Below, piece after piece: positions 8,468 through 15,942 of a DNA stretch of 32,884 nucleotides. A program made the position numbers and the translations under genes. The notes below the pieces were generated by a model that was not told where the DNA came from, searched no databases, and worked only from the letters and a program-made list of their open reading frames with translations. This stretch comes from Streptomyces sp. CBMA156 (GTDB lineage Bacteria > Actinomycetota > Actinomycetes > Streptomycetales > Streptomycetaceae): positions 1 to 32,884 of the forward strand of contig NZ_MSJQ01000318.1 in assembly GCF_014596515.1 (NCBI RefSeq), given 5' to 3'. Position 1 is the stretch's first letter. The number at the start of each line of letters is the position of its first letter.

Positions 8468-9034
8468 ATGGATCAGGAAGACCCCCGGACCCGGATCCTC
8501 GACGCGGCCGAGGAGCTGTTCTACGGGCAGGGCGTCCAGGCGGTCGGCATGGACGCCGTCCGGGCCGCCTCCGGCCTGACCATGCGCCGCCTCTACCAGC
8601 ACTTCCCGTCCAAGGGGGAACTCGTCGAGGCGTACCTGCTGCGCCGCGACGGCCGCTGGCGGGCGAGCCTCGCGGTGTACGTCTCCCGCGCCGGCGGCAC
8701 CCCGGGGGAGCAGCTGCTCGCGGTCTTCGACTGGCTCGGCCGGTGGTTCGCCGAGCCCGGCTTCCGGGGCTGCGCGTTCGTCAACTCCCTCGGCGAACTG
8801 GGCGCCTCCAGCCCCGCGGTGGTGGCCGCAGCCCGGCACCACAAGGAGCAGTTCGGCAGCTACCTCGCGGGCCTGACCGAGGCCGCCGGGGCCCCGCCCG
8901 CCACGGCCGTCCACCTGGCCCTGCTGGCCGAGGGCGCGATCACCAGCGCCGCCGTCCACGGCGACCCGACGGCCGCCGCCGACGCCAGGGAGGCCGCCCG
9001 GCTGCTCCTGGACGCGACGACGCCGGCCCGGTAG
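8468..9034 (+). CDS. TetR family transcriptional regulator
   Basis: This 188-residue protein has an N-terminal TetR helix-turn-helix: 'TRILDAAEELFYGQGVQAVGMDAVRAA' followed by the recognition segment 'GLTMRRLYQHFPSKGELVEAYL' (about 8-55). The C-terminal helical domain (60-185) should bind an effector; 'EPGFRGCAFVNSLGEL' is a motif common in TetR regulators paired with oxidoreductases. The frame is open further upstream, but ATG 8468 fits the start of homology. It most likely represses the divergent DUF1348 gene, now broken, and itself through the two GAGAAC/GTTCTC dyads. A damaged dehydrogenase gene lies just downstream on the other strand. Confidence 0.88.
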   Translation: MDQEDPRTRILDAAEELFYGQGVQAVGMDAVRAASGLTMRRLYQHFPSKGELVEAYLLRRDGRWRASLAVYVSRAGGTPGEQLLAVFDWLGRWFAEPGFRGCAFVNSLGELGASSPAVVAAARHHKEQFGSYLAGLTEAAGAPPATAVHLALLAEGAITSAAVHGDPTAAADAREAARLLLDATTPAR

Positions 9035-9068
9035 TCCCGGGCGGCCGGCGGGAGCTGCCGGACACGCC

Positions 9069-9473
9069 CTACGCCAGGCCGCCGTTGCTCGTCAGCAGTT
9101 GCCCGGTGACCCACTGGCCCTGCGGTGAGCAGAGGAAGTCCACCAGGTGCGCGGCGTCGAGCGGGGTGCCGAGGCAGCCGAGCGGGGCGCGCCCGCGCAG
9201 CTCGTCCCTGGTTTCCCGGTCCATCCAGCCGGTGTCCGCCGGGCCCGGGTCGACGACGTCGGCGGTCACCCCGAGGTGGGCGGACTCGTGGGCGGCGGCG
9301 AGCACGATGCGGTCCAGGGCACCCTTGCCGGCTCCGTACGGGAGGTTGCCCACGGTGTGGTCGCTGGTCGGCGCGACGATCCCGGCGCCGATGCCGGCCG
9401 TCCGGCCCACCCCGGTCACCAGGGCCACCGGGCGGGGGAGCCGGGGTGTCGGATGGTGCCGATGGGGCGTCAT
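9069..9473 (-). pseudogene. short-chain dehydrogenase (SDR) with large internal deletion
   Basis: The frame encodes 134 residues, against ~250 for a classical SDR. The first strand and glycine loop 'VALVTGVGRTAGIGAGI' are present. The sequence then jumps at about 9380-9366 to 'PTSDHTVGNLPYGAGKGALDR', the catalytic Ser/Tyr-x3-Lys region (Y and K kept), and on to 'GQLLTSNGGLA' at the end. The missing ~110 residues include the rest of the Rossmann fold and the NAG motif, so NAD(P) binding is not credible. Several normally conserved spots look changed (YGAGK, AHESAH, DVVDPGPAD against the usual YGASK, AHELAH, NVVNPGPVD). The frame is intact across the joint. A longer start at 9521 adds non-homologous residues. 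Confidence 0.7.
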
Positions 9474-9558
9474 GAGGCGTGATGGTTCCGGGCCGGACCG
9501 CACCGGGCAAGCGCTTTTCACCCGAACGCGCGTTTATCGCCCATTGATCGCCACCGGC

Positions 9559-9564
9559 TAGCCT
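9559..9564 (+). promoter_or_regulatory. -10 box (TAGCCT) of the 47-residue ORF
   Basis: TAGCCT ends 7 nt before GTG 9572. No ribosome site is present, so leaderless translation is likely. Confidence 0.45.
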
Positions 9565-9571
9565 CGGGCCC

Positions 9572-9715
9572 GTGAACGAGAGAGCGGCCGAGCGGCCGGG
9601 GGCGTTGCCCGAGGGACGGATGACGGAGCAGGACGCCGAGCGGTTCCGGCAGTTGCTGGCGCGACTGGAGGACTCGCTGGTGGTGGACCGGAAGGCGGCG
9701 GGGCGCGATGCCTGA
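9572..9715 (+). CDS. small hypothetical protein (47 aa), leaderless
   Basis: This GTG-started frame encodes a charged, mostly helical peptide whose core is 'EQDAERFRQLLARLEDSLV', with amphipathic spacing. No family was recognised. Codon third positions are mostly G/C, as in real genes here. TAGCCT 7 nt before GTG supports the start. Its stop overlaps the start of the next small ORF by 8 nt (ATGCCTGA), implying coupled translation. It may be a small regulatory or adaptor protein, but nothing in the sequence proves this. Confidence 0.5.
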   Translation: MNERAAERPGALPEGRMTEQDAERFRQLLARLEDSLVVDRKAAGRDA

Positions 9716-9914
9716 GTGCGCCGAGCTGCGCCCGGTGGCCGTGCCGCCGGTGGTGGCGGCGCAGCCGGTCGCGGTGCTGCCGCTCTGGCGGCGGGGCGAG
9801 GCCGGGGAGCGCCGGACCGCGGACCGGCCCGGGGTGCTGCGGGGGCACCCCGGGCCGGTGACGGCCGCCCGGTACGGGAGCGAAGGCGGGGAGGGCGCGG
9901 AGCCGGAGGGCTGA
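9708..9914 (+). CDS. small hypothetical protein (68 aa)
   Basis: This frame begins inside the end of the previous small ORF. It encodes a Pro/Val/Ala-rich stretch ('VAVPPVVAAQPVAVLPLW') followed by an Arg/Gly/Glu-rich tail. Almost every codon ends in G or C, which supports expression. No domain, signal peptide or catalytic motif is recognised. It ends 4 nt from the stop of the convergent DUF5685 gene. It probably forms a two-gene unit with the 47-residue ORF. Confidence 0.45.
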   Translation: MPECAELRPVAVPPVVAAQPVAVLPLWRRGEAGERRTADRPGVLRGHPGPVTAARYGSEGGEGAEPEG

Positions 9915-9918
9915 CCGG

Positions 9919-11169
9919 TCAGCCGCAGTCGCACGAGCAGCAGTCGCAACCATCGCAGCAGTCGCACCCGTCGCAGCAGTTGCAGCAGTCGCCGCAGTCG
10001 GGGCAGTTGCCGCACTCGCCGCAGTCGTTCCGCACGCAGAAGCCCTCGCGGGGTTCGCGGCTGTACGGGTCGTTGTGGTCGCAGCAGAGCAGCTGGCAGG
10101 TGCAGGCCATCAGCGCCCACATCGCGCACCCGGCGAGCAGGTTGCGGGGGTTCGGCGGCTGCTGGCCGGGTGGGGTGAAGCCCGGTCCTTGCGGCACCCA
10201 CGGCGGGACCGGCGCCTGGCCGGGCGGCGTCTCCTGCGGCGGCGCCTGGTGCGGGTGCTCGCCCGTGGCGGTGCCCGCCGCGTCGGGGTGGCGGCAGCTC
10301 GCGGTGTGCCGGGCCGGGCCGAAGACCCGCTCGACCGCGCGCTCGGTCTCGTGCGCGAGCAGCACGTGGACCAGCGTGCGGTCGCTCAGTTCGACCTCGC
10401 GCAGCGCGAGTCGGATGCCGTGGACGGCGTCGCGGCAGAGCCGTTCGGCCTCGGCCCGGTCGGTGCCGGTGGCGGTCAGCGGGTTCCAGGCGCCCGAGGC
10501 CGCGTCGGCGGTCTGGTCCTCGGCGGCGTCCAGGAGGTGGGCGAGCCGGCCGAAGAGCCGTCCGGCCTCGGCGAGCGGGGCGGCGTTGCCGGGGCGTCCG
10601 GCTATCACGGCGGTGTGGGCGAAGGCGGCCGAGGTGGCGGTCTCGGTGGGCTCGGTGACGAGCAGGACGGACCCGCCCGGCCGGAGCGACCGCTCCAGCT
10701 CGCCCTGCCGGGAGGCCGCGTCCAGCAGGACGGCGGTGTCGAAGCCGATCGTCGAGGCGCTGCCCGCGCTCTTCCGGTCCCAGCGCCGGGTGACGGCCCT
10801 GGCCCCGGCGGCGACCGGGCGGCGGGCGAAGACGCCGTCCCGGTCCTCGACGTGGTCGCGGATCTTGACGGAGGCGAGCGCCAGCGAGACGGCGGCGGCG
10901 AGACGGGCACCCTCGCCCTTGGCGACGGAGGCGGTCCGCATGCCGCGCAGCGGGCACGGCCCGGCGGTGCGGCGCCAGGAGGAGTCCTCCCGGGCGGCCT
11001 GGGCCTCGACCAGCACGGAGATGATCAGGCCGTCGTAGTTGGTCGCCGTCCGGGCGAGCTGCCCGTGGTCGTCCCGCAGCGCGAGGCAGAGCCCGCACAG
11101 GTGCGCCATCCAGGAGGTCTGGAGGCGCTCGGACAATCGATGCCTGCACGGTCTGATGATGCCGAACAC
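9919..11169 (-). CDS. DUF5685 family protein with cysteine-rich tail
   Basis: This 416-residue protein starts with the DUF5685 signature 'MFGIIRPCRH' and 'WMAHLCGLCLALRDDHGQLA' (C8, C25, C28), then 'GPCPLRGMR' (C72). A helical core follows ('LFGRLAHLLDAAEDQTADAASGAWNPL', 'HVLLAHE'). Residues ~300-345 are a Pro/Gln/Gly linker, then a hydrophobic Cys-containing segment ('LLAGCAMWALMACTCQLLCC'), possibly membrane-seeking. The last 40 residues contain 17 Cys in CC/CxC patterns. The early cysteines and the tail suggest metal or cluster binding, but no function is established to my knowledge. The start is GTG 11169 after an AAGGGGGACC ribosome site. The tail is encoded by imperfect short tandem repeats. 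Confidence 0.8.
   Translation of the reverse strand: MFGIIRPCRHRLSERLQTSWMAHLCGLCLALRDDHGQLARTATNYDGLIISVLVEAQAAREDSSWRRTAGPCPLRGMRTASVAKGEGARLAAAVSLALASVKIRDHVEDRDGVFARRPVAAGARAVTRRWDRKSAGSASTIGFDTAVLLDAASRQGELERSLRPGGSVLLVTEPTETATSAAFAHTAVIAGRPGNAAPLAEAGRLFGRLAHLLDAAEDQTADAASGAWNPLTATGTDRAEAERLCRDAVHGIRLALREVELSDRTLVHVLLAHETERAVERVFGPARHTASCRHPDAAGTATGEHPHQAPPQETPPGQAPVPPWVPQGPGFTPPGQQPPNPRNLLAGCAMWALMACTCQLLCCDHNDPYSREPREGFCVRNDCGECGNCPDCGDCCNCCDGCDCCDGCDCCSCDCG
9925..10030. repeat. GCAGCAGTCG-type tandem repeats encoding the Cys tail
   Basis: CAGCAGTCGCA and CGCAGCAGT units recur every ~15 bp within the 3' end of the DUF5685 gene. They encode Cys-Cys-Asp-Gly/Asn steps, so the tail probably grew by slippage or unequal exchange. 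Confidence 0.65.
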
Positions 11170-11495
11170 GCTGGTCCCCCTTGCTCACGGGCCGCCGACC
11201 GGCCACGATTCGCCGCACATCATACGATCACAGGCCCTTTCGGGCCGAGGGCCCGTCAACCGGGGAACCCTCCGGCGGCAGGCCAGGGGGGCCTCGTCCC
11301 CGCCGTCGGCCCTGACCTGCCGACTCTGTTCCGCTCCCGCCTGTTCCCGTCCGTTCCGCTCCGGACGGAACGTCAGGGCGGCCACCGGACCGGCCACCTG
11401 TCGGCGGCGGCGCAGGCACCTCCGGGGCCGCCCGCGGGCGGTGGGGCCGACGAAGTCCCGGGAGTGGATCTCATATCCGGGATAGCATCGCGAAT
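11170..11495. other. divergent intergenic region with the xre -10 box
   Basis: The left part (11170-11240) should carry the promoter of the DUF5685 gene. A small hairpin GGCCC-TTTC-GGGCC lies near 11231-11244. At the right end, TAGCAT (11483-11488) is 7 nt before ATG 11496. The dyad TATCC-G-GGATA, just upstream of and overlapping that -10 box (about 11475-11485), could be an autoregulatory site. No gene is seen. Confidence 0.45.
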
Positions 11496-12059
11496 ATGGG
11501 AATCGACATGGCCGGCGACGAACGGCTGGCGCAGCGGCTCGCCGAGCTGAGGCTGGAACACGGGTGGACCTTGGAGGAGCTGGCGCGCCGGGCGGACGTC
11601 AGCCGCTCGACGCTGTCCCGGGTGGAGCGGGCGGAGGTCAGCCCGACGGCCGCGCTGCTCGGGCGGCTGTGCGCCGTGTACGGGCGGACGATGTCGCGGC
11701 TGCTCGCCGAGGTGGAGTCGGGCCCGGCCCGGCTGGTGCGGGCCGGGGAACAGCAGATCTGGCGGGACGAGGAGAGCGGGTTCGTCCGCCGGTCGGTCTC
11801 GCCGCCGCACGGCTCGCTGCGGGCGGAGATCATCGAGGGCCTGCTGCCGGCCGGCGCGGACATCGCGTACGACCGCGCCTGCACCCCCGGGCGGGAACAC
11901 CACCTCTGGCTGTTCGAGGGGCGCCTGGAGCTGACCGTGGACGGCGAGGCCCAGCCGCTCGGCCCCGGCGACTGCCTGCGCTACGTCGGCGGCACGAGCA
12001 GGTTCCGCAGCCTCGGCCCGGACGCGGCCCGGTACGCGCTGGTGGTGGTCGAACCGTGA
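11496..12059 (+). CDS. XRE family regulator with C-terminal cupin domain
   Basis: This 187-residue protein has an HTH_3 domain at about 11-66 ('LAQRLAELRLEHGWTLEELA', then 'VSRSTLSRVERAEVSPTAAL') and a small cupin at about 110-185. The cupin shows 'HHLWLFEGRLELTVDGEAQPL' and 'GPGDCLRYV', the usual ligand-sensing barrel. The stop codon overlaps the GTG of the exporter gene by 4 nt (GTGA), so the two are translationally coupled. The regulator therefore most likely controls this exporter and itself. ATG 11496 has no Shine-Dalgarno and follows TAGCAT by 7 nt. The ligand is unknown. Confidence 0.88.
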   Translation: MGIDMAGDERLAQRLAELRLEHGWTLEELARRADVSRSTLSRVERAEVSPTAALLGRLCAVYGRTMSRLLAEVESGPARLVRAGEQQIWRDEESGFVRRSVSPPHGSLRAEIIEGLLPAGADIAYDRACTPGREHHLWLFEGRLELTVDGEAQPLGPGDCLRYVGGTSRFRSLGPDAARYALVVVEP

Positions 12060-13546
12060 GCGCCGCCACCGGCCCGATAGCGAAGGAACCCGGGGAGCCC
12101 AAGGAGCGCTTCGACGCCGCCGGGCGCCGGGTGCTGCTGGTCTGCGTCGCGGGCGGCTTCACCACGCTGCTCGACCAGTCCGTCCTCAACACCTCCGTCC
12201 CCGCCCTGCGCGAGAGCCTGCACGCCGGCTCGGCCGACCTCCAGTGGATCGTCGCCGGCTACTCGCTCGCCTTCGGTCTCGCGCTCATCCCCGGCGGGCG
12301 GCTGGGCGACGTCCTGGGCCGCAAGTGGTTCTTCGTCACCGGCCTCGCCCTGTTCACCCTGGTCAGCCTGGTCTCCGCGACCGCCACCGAGCCCGGGGTG
12401 CTGATCGTCGCCCGGCTGCTCCAGGGTGCGGGCGCGGGCCTGGTCAACTCCCAGATGATCGGCACCATCCAGGACGTCTTCGACGGGCAGCTGCGGACCC
12501 GCGCCCTCGGCATGTACGCCGTCACCGGCGGCCTCGCCTTCGCCCTCGGCCCGCCGATCGGCGGCGCGGTGCTCGCCCTGGCCGGTCCCGAGGACGGCTG
12601 GCGGCTGACCTTCCTGCTCAACGTCCCCTTCGGCCTGGCCACCGTCGTCCTGGCGGCCCGCCACCTGCCGAAGCCCCGCCCCAGCAGCAGGAACGCCGAC
12701 CTCGACGTGCTCGGCCTGCTGCTGGTCGGCGCACTCACCCTGGCCCTGATGCTGCCCTTCGTCCGGCCGCCCGGCTGGAGCGGCTGGCTCGCCTTCGCGG
12801 CGGCCGCGCTGCTGCTGCTCGGCGCGCTCGCCCGGTGGCAGCGCCGCCTCGCCAGGACGGGCGGCCACCCGCTGATCCACCCCGCGCTCACCCGCTCCGC
12901 GCCGTACGCGCTGGGCACCGCCACCGCGATGGCCCAGTTCGGTTCCTCGCTCGCCGCCTCGCTGGTCCTGACGATGTTCCTCCAGGACGGCCTCGGGCTC
13001 TCCCCGGTGGGCGCCGCGCTGGTCGTGCTGCCCTCCGCCGTCGCGATGGGCGTCGCCTCCGCGCTCGCCTGGCGGGTCGTCCAGCGGTACGGCCGGCGCA
13101 CCGTCACCGCGGGGATGGCCGGCTCCGCCCTCGCCATGCTGCTCAGCGGACTGCTCGCGGCCTGGGCACCCGACGCCGTGCTGCCCTGGCTGCTGGCGCT
13201 GCTGCAACTGCTCGGCGGCGCCTCGGTCGGCCTGATGGGCTCCACCAACCAGGCGTACGTGCTGCGCCACGCGCCGGCCGAGGCGGCCGGGGTGAGCGGG
13301 GCGATCCTGCAGATGACCCAGCGGATCGCGGCGGCGGTCGCGGTCTCGGCGCTGTCCGGGGTCTACCTGCGGGAGACCACCGGGGGCGGCGGGCACCGCT
13401 CCGCCTTCCTGACCGCGAGCGTGGTGTGCGCCGCGGTCGCCGGACTCGCCGTCCTGGCCTCGGTGTTCGCGGGCCGCGCCACCGCGCGCGAGCGGCGCGA
13501 GGGCGCACCGGTCGCGATGAGCCGAGGGCGAACACCGGTCCGCTGA
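12056..13546 (+). CDS. MFS drug exporter, DHA2 (14-TM) type
   Basis: This 496-residue membrane protein has the layout of drug:H+ antiporter-2 proteins: 'LDQSVLNTSVPALRESL' in TM1, 'LQWIVAGYSLAFGLALIPGG' and motif A 'GGRLGDVLGRKWFF' after TM2. 'GAGAGLVNSQMIGTI' and 'ALGMYAVTGGLAFALGPPIGG' (motif C, antiporter signature) follow, with further paired helices to about 480. It should use the proton gradient to pump hydrophobic compounds out. It starts at GTG 12056 inside the end of the XRE/cupin gene, whose product is its probable regulator. The alpha/beta hydrolase gene follows 27 bp later with its own -10 box. Confidence 0.9.
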   Translation: MSAATGPIAKEPGEPKERFDAAGRRVLLVCVAGGFTTLLDQSVLNTSVPALRESLHAGSADLQWIVAGYSLAFGLALIPGGRLGDVLGRKWFFVTGLALFTLVSLVSATATEPGVLIVARLLQGAGAGLVNSQMIGTIQDVFDGQLRTRALGMYAVTGGLAFALGPPIGGAVLALAGPEDGWRLTFLLNVPFGLATVVLAARHLPKPRPSSRNADLDVLGLLLVGALTLALMLPFVRPPGWSGWLAFAAAALLLLGALARWQRRLARTGGHPLIHPALTRSAPYALGTATAMAQFGSSLAASLVLTMFLQDGLGLSPVGAALVVLPSAVAMGVASALAWRVVQRYGRRTVTAGMAGSALAMLLSGLLAAWAPDAVLPWLLALLQLLGGASVGLMGSTNQAYVLRHAPAEAAGVSGAILQMTQRIAAAVAVSALSGVYLRETTGGGGHRSAFLTASVVCAAVAGLAVLASVFAGRATARERREGAPVAMSRGRTPVR

Positions 13547-13561
13547 CCGGTGGTCGGCGCG

Positions 13562-13567
13562 TACCGT
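13562..13567 (+). promoter_or_regulatory. -10 box (TACCGT) of the alpha/beta hydrolase gene
   Basis: TACCGT ends 6 nt before ATG 13574, giving a likely leaderless transcript separate from the upstream exporter operon. Confidence 0.4.
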
Positions 13568-13573
13568 GACGGC

Positions 13574-14266
13574 ATGACCGAAGGACGGAACCGGACCGTG
13601 GACCTGCCCGGAGTGACGCTCGCCTACCGCGAGAGCGGCCCGCCCGGAGGCCCGCCGCTGGTCCTGCTGCACGCCCTCGGCGAGCGCGCCGCGGACTGGG
13701 ACACCGTGCTGCCGGGCCTTGCCCCCGCCCACCACGTGTACGCGCTCGACCTGCGCGGCCACGGGGACAGCGCCCGCACCGCCGGCTACTCACTGGAGGC
13801 GATGCGGGACGACGTGCTGGCCTTCCTGGACGCCCTCGGCCTCGCCCGCGTCGACCTGGCCGGCCACTCGATGGGCGGCGCCGTCGCCTACCTGCTCGCC
13901 CAGGCCGTGCCGGAGCGGATCGACCGGCTGGTCCTGGAGGAGATCCCCGCCCTCCACCCGCGCCCGGCGACCGCGCTGCCCGAGGACCGGGACCCGGACG
14001 TGCACTTCGACTGGGCGATGGTCCGGGCGGTCAGGGCCCAGCTCGACGACCCCGACCCGGCCTGGCGGGCGGGGCTGGCCGGGATCACCGCCCGCACGCT
14101 GGTGGTCGCCGGAGGCCCGGCCAGCCACGTCCCGCAGGAGCGGATCGCCGAACTCGCCCGGCTGATCCCGGACTGCCGCCTGGTCACCGTCGAGGCCGGG
14201 CACCTGGTGCACGGTGCCCGGCCCGCCGAGTTCGTCGCCGCGGTGGCGCCGTTCCTGGCCCGGTGA
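13574..14266 (+). CDS. alpha/beta hydrolase
   Basis: This 230-residue alpha/beta-hydrolase-fold protein has the oxyanion-side motif 'LLHALGERAADW' (the common HG replaced by HA), the nucleophile elbow 'GHSMGG' with S99, and the catalytic H210 in 'EAGHLVHG'. The acid residue is not clear: after strand 6 the protein reads 'VVAGGPASHVP'. A compact ~50-residue lid lies between. It is presumably a cytoplasmic esterase, lactonase or C-C hydrolase; the substrate cannot be told. The last codons form one arm of an 18-bp terminator hairpin. Confidence 0.85.
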   Translation: MTEGRNRTVDLPGVTLAYRESGPPGGPPLVLLHALGERAADWDTVLPGLAPAHHVYALDLRGHGDSARTAGYSLEAMRDDVLAFLDALGLARVDLAGHSMGGAVAYLLAQAVPERIDRLVLEEIPALHPRPATALPEDRDPDVHFDWAMVRAVRAQLDDPDPAWRAGLAGITARTLVVAGGPASHVPQERIAELARLIPDCRLVTVEAGHLVHGARPAEFVAAVAPFLAR

Positions 14267-14303
14267 GCCCGGCCCGGTGAGCTCGCCGGGCCAGGAACGG
14301 CGC
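14246..14303. terminator. 18-bp perfect hairpin overlapping the gene end
   Basis: GCGCCGTTCCTGGCCCGG (14246-14263) pairs perfectly with 14286-14303 across a 22-nt loop. The left arm encodes the last six residues (APFLAR) of the alpha/beta hydrolase. It lies between convergent genes and can stop both transcripts. Confidence 0.85.
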
Positions 14304-14308
14304 GGCGG

Positions 14309-15754
14309 TCAGACGCCGTGTTCGACCGGCAGCCGCCCGCTGCGCACCGCCGTCAGCAGGTCCGCGTGGTCGGCCTCGGTGCGGTCCGCGTAGGCCACCG
14401 AGAAGGCGGCGACCGCCTCGTCCAGCACCTCGCTCTTGCCGCAGTACCCGGCCAGCAGGGCGGGGTCGGAGGTGTGGGCGTGCGCCCGGGCCAGCAGGGC
14501 GCCGGTGATCCGCGCGTAGTCGTCCAACTGGGCCGGAAGCAGTGCGGCCGGGTCGACGCTTCCCTTGCGGTTGCGGAACTGGCGCACCTGGTACGGGAGT
14601 CCGTCGACCGTGGTCCAGCCCAGCAGGGTGTCGCTGACCACCTGCATGTGCTTCTGGCCGAGCACCACCCGGCGGCCCTCGTGCCCGTCCGGCGCCGGCT
14701 GCGGCGCGTTCGGCAGGTACGGCAGCAGCGCGGACGGGCGGGCCTCCTTCACCTGGAGCACCAGCGGCTGGTCCCGGTGGTCGGTGAGCAGCACCACGTA
14801 CGAGCGGGTGCCCACGCTGCCGGTGCCCACCACCCGGAACGCCACGTCCTGCACCCGGTAGCGGGACAGCAGGGTGCGCACCTCGGCCGGCAGCGTCTCG
14901 ACGTACGGGCCGAGCGCGTGCGCGACGGCGCGGGCGGTCGCGTCGGTCACCTCGGTGAGCACCGGGGGAGCGGCCGTGAAGCGCCAACCGCCGTCCGCGG
15001 TACGGGCGGTGCTGCGGGCGGCGAACCGGGCGCTGGTGTTGCCGAGCGCCTTCGCGCCGACCTTGCGCAGCACGTCCGCGAGGTCGTGCGCCTCGGCGAA
15101 CGAGACCAACTGCTCGTCCGCGATGGCGTTCCAGGCGTCCAGGGTGGGCAGCTTGGCGAGGGTGCGCATGGTCCGGCGGTAGGAACCGGCCGCGTGCTGG
15201 GCGGCCTCGCGCGCGGTGTCCTCACCCGCTCCGGTCTCCCGGGCGGCCAGCACCAGGCTGGCGGCGAGCCGCTTGAGGTCCCACTCCCAGGGGCCGGGGA
15301 CGGTCTCGTCGAAGTCGTTGATGTCCAGCACGATCTGGCCGCGCGCGTCGCCGTACAGGCCGAAGTTGGCGGCGTGCGCGTCGCCGCACAGCTGCGCGTC
15401 CACACCGGTCACCGGGGTGCCCGCGAGGTCGGCGCCCATCAGCCCGGCCGATCCGCGCAGGAACGCGAACGGACCGGCCGCCATCCGGCCGACCCGGATC
15501 GGCACCAGCCCGGCTATTCGGCCCGCGTTGGAGGCCTCCAGCGCGGTCACGGCCGTCGGCCGGCCGGGCGCGGGCGCGAACTCCGCGTGCCGCTCCCGGG
15601 GCACCCGGGTCCGCAGTGCCTTGCCCCGCTCCCGCCCCCGCCCGTCCTGCGCCGGGGCGAACCCGGCCACCGCGAACCCGCGCCTGGTCCGCTCCTCCCT
15701 CTCCGCCGCCGTCGGCCGCGTCCCGACCGCCTCGGCCCCACCCGCGTGCGCCAC
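14309..15754 (-). CDS. DUF2252 family protein
   Basis: This 481-residue protein carries the DUF2252 hallmarks: 'CGDAHAANFGLYG' (124-134), 'VLDINDFDETVPGPWEWDLK' (142-161) and 'RVVGTGSVGTRSYVVLL'. It also has 'LQVKEA' and 'GQKHMQVVSDTLLGW'. The pattern HxxN plus DxNDFD resembles the catalytic and metal-binding loops of aminoglycoside-phosphotransferase/kinase folds, so a kinase-like activity is plausible but unproven. The frame is open upstream to 16132, but that part is low-complexity Arg/Pro. GTG 15754 gives the usual family length and has a G-rich ribosome site. It shares a hairpin with the convergent hydrolase gene. Confidence 0.85.
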   Translation of the reverse strand: MAHAGGAEAVGTRPTAAEREERTRRGFAVAGFAPAQDGRGRERGKALRTRVPRERHAEFAPAPGRPTAVTALEASNAGRIAGLVPIRVGRMAAGPFAFLRGSAGLMGADLAGTPVTGVDAQLCGDAHAANFGLYGDARGQIVLDINDFDETVPGPWEWDLKRLAASLVLAARETGAGEDTAREAAQHAAGSYRRTMRTLAKLPTLDAWNAIADEQLVSFAEAHDLADVLRKVGAKALGNTSARFAARSTARTADGGWRFTAAPPVLTEVTDATARAVAHALGPYVETLPAEVRTLLSRYRVQDVAFRVVGTGSVGTRSYVVLLTDHRDQPLVLQVKEARPSALLPYLPNAPQPAPDGHEGRRVVLGQKHMQVVSDTLLGWTTVDGLPYQVRQFRNRKGSVDPAALLPAQLDDYARITGALLARAHAHTSDPALLAGYCGKSEVLDEAVAAFSVAYADRTEADHADLLTAVRSGRLPVEHGV

Positions 15755-15929
15755 TGTTCCCGCCCGTCCCTTCCGGTCCTCACCCCGCCCGCGACCTGCG
15801 CGGACGTTCGTCGGGGGGAGTGACGTCCGGCGCCGCGCGGTGGTTCCGGCGGGCGGGGGTCCGCTTGTGGGGCGCGGTGGTGGGGTGGTGGTGGAGTGGG
15901 GCCGGAGCGGCGCGCGTGGGGCGCGGGGG

Positions 15930-15935
15930 TAGCGT
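15930..15935 (+). promoter_or_regulatory. -10 box (TAGCGT) of the DUF2809 gene
   Basis: TAGCGT ends 7 nt before ATG 15943, the same spacing as several other genes here. Confidence 0.45.
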
Positions 15936-15942
15936 GGGGCGG

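Noticed and set aside
7799..8959. 386-residue minus-strand frame spanning the DUF1348 region
   Set aside because: It reads the wrong frame through both the DUF1348 pseudogene and the antisense of the TetR gene; real homology is in the neighbouring frame with the TGA.
9925..10030. Short regularly spaced repeats considered as a CRISPR array
   Set aside because: Period of ~15 bp with no unique spacers, and the repeats encode the cysteine tail.
9518..11218. 566-residue frame overlapping DUF5685
   Set aside because: Out of frame with the recognised DUF5685 start and Cys tail; composition is Arg/Pro-rich shadow sequence.
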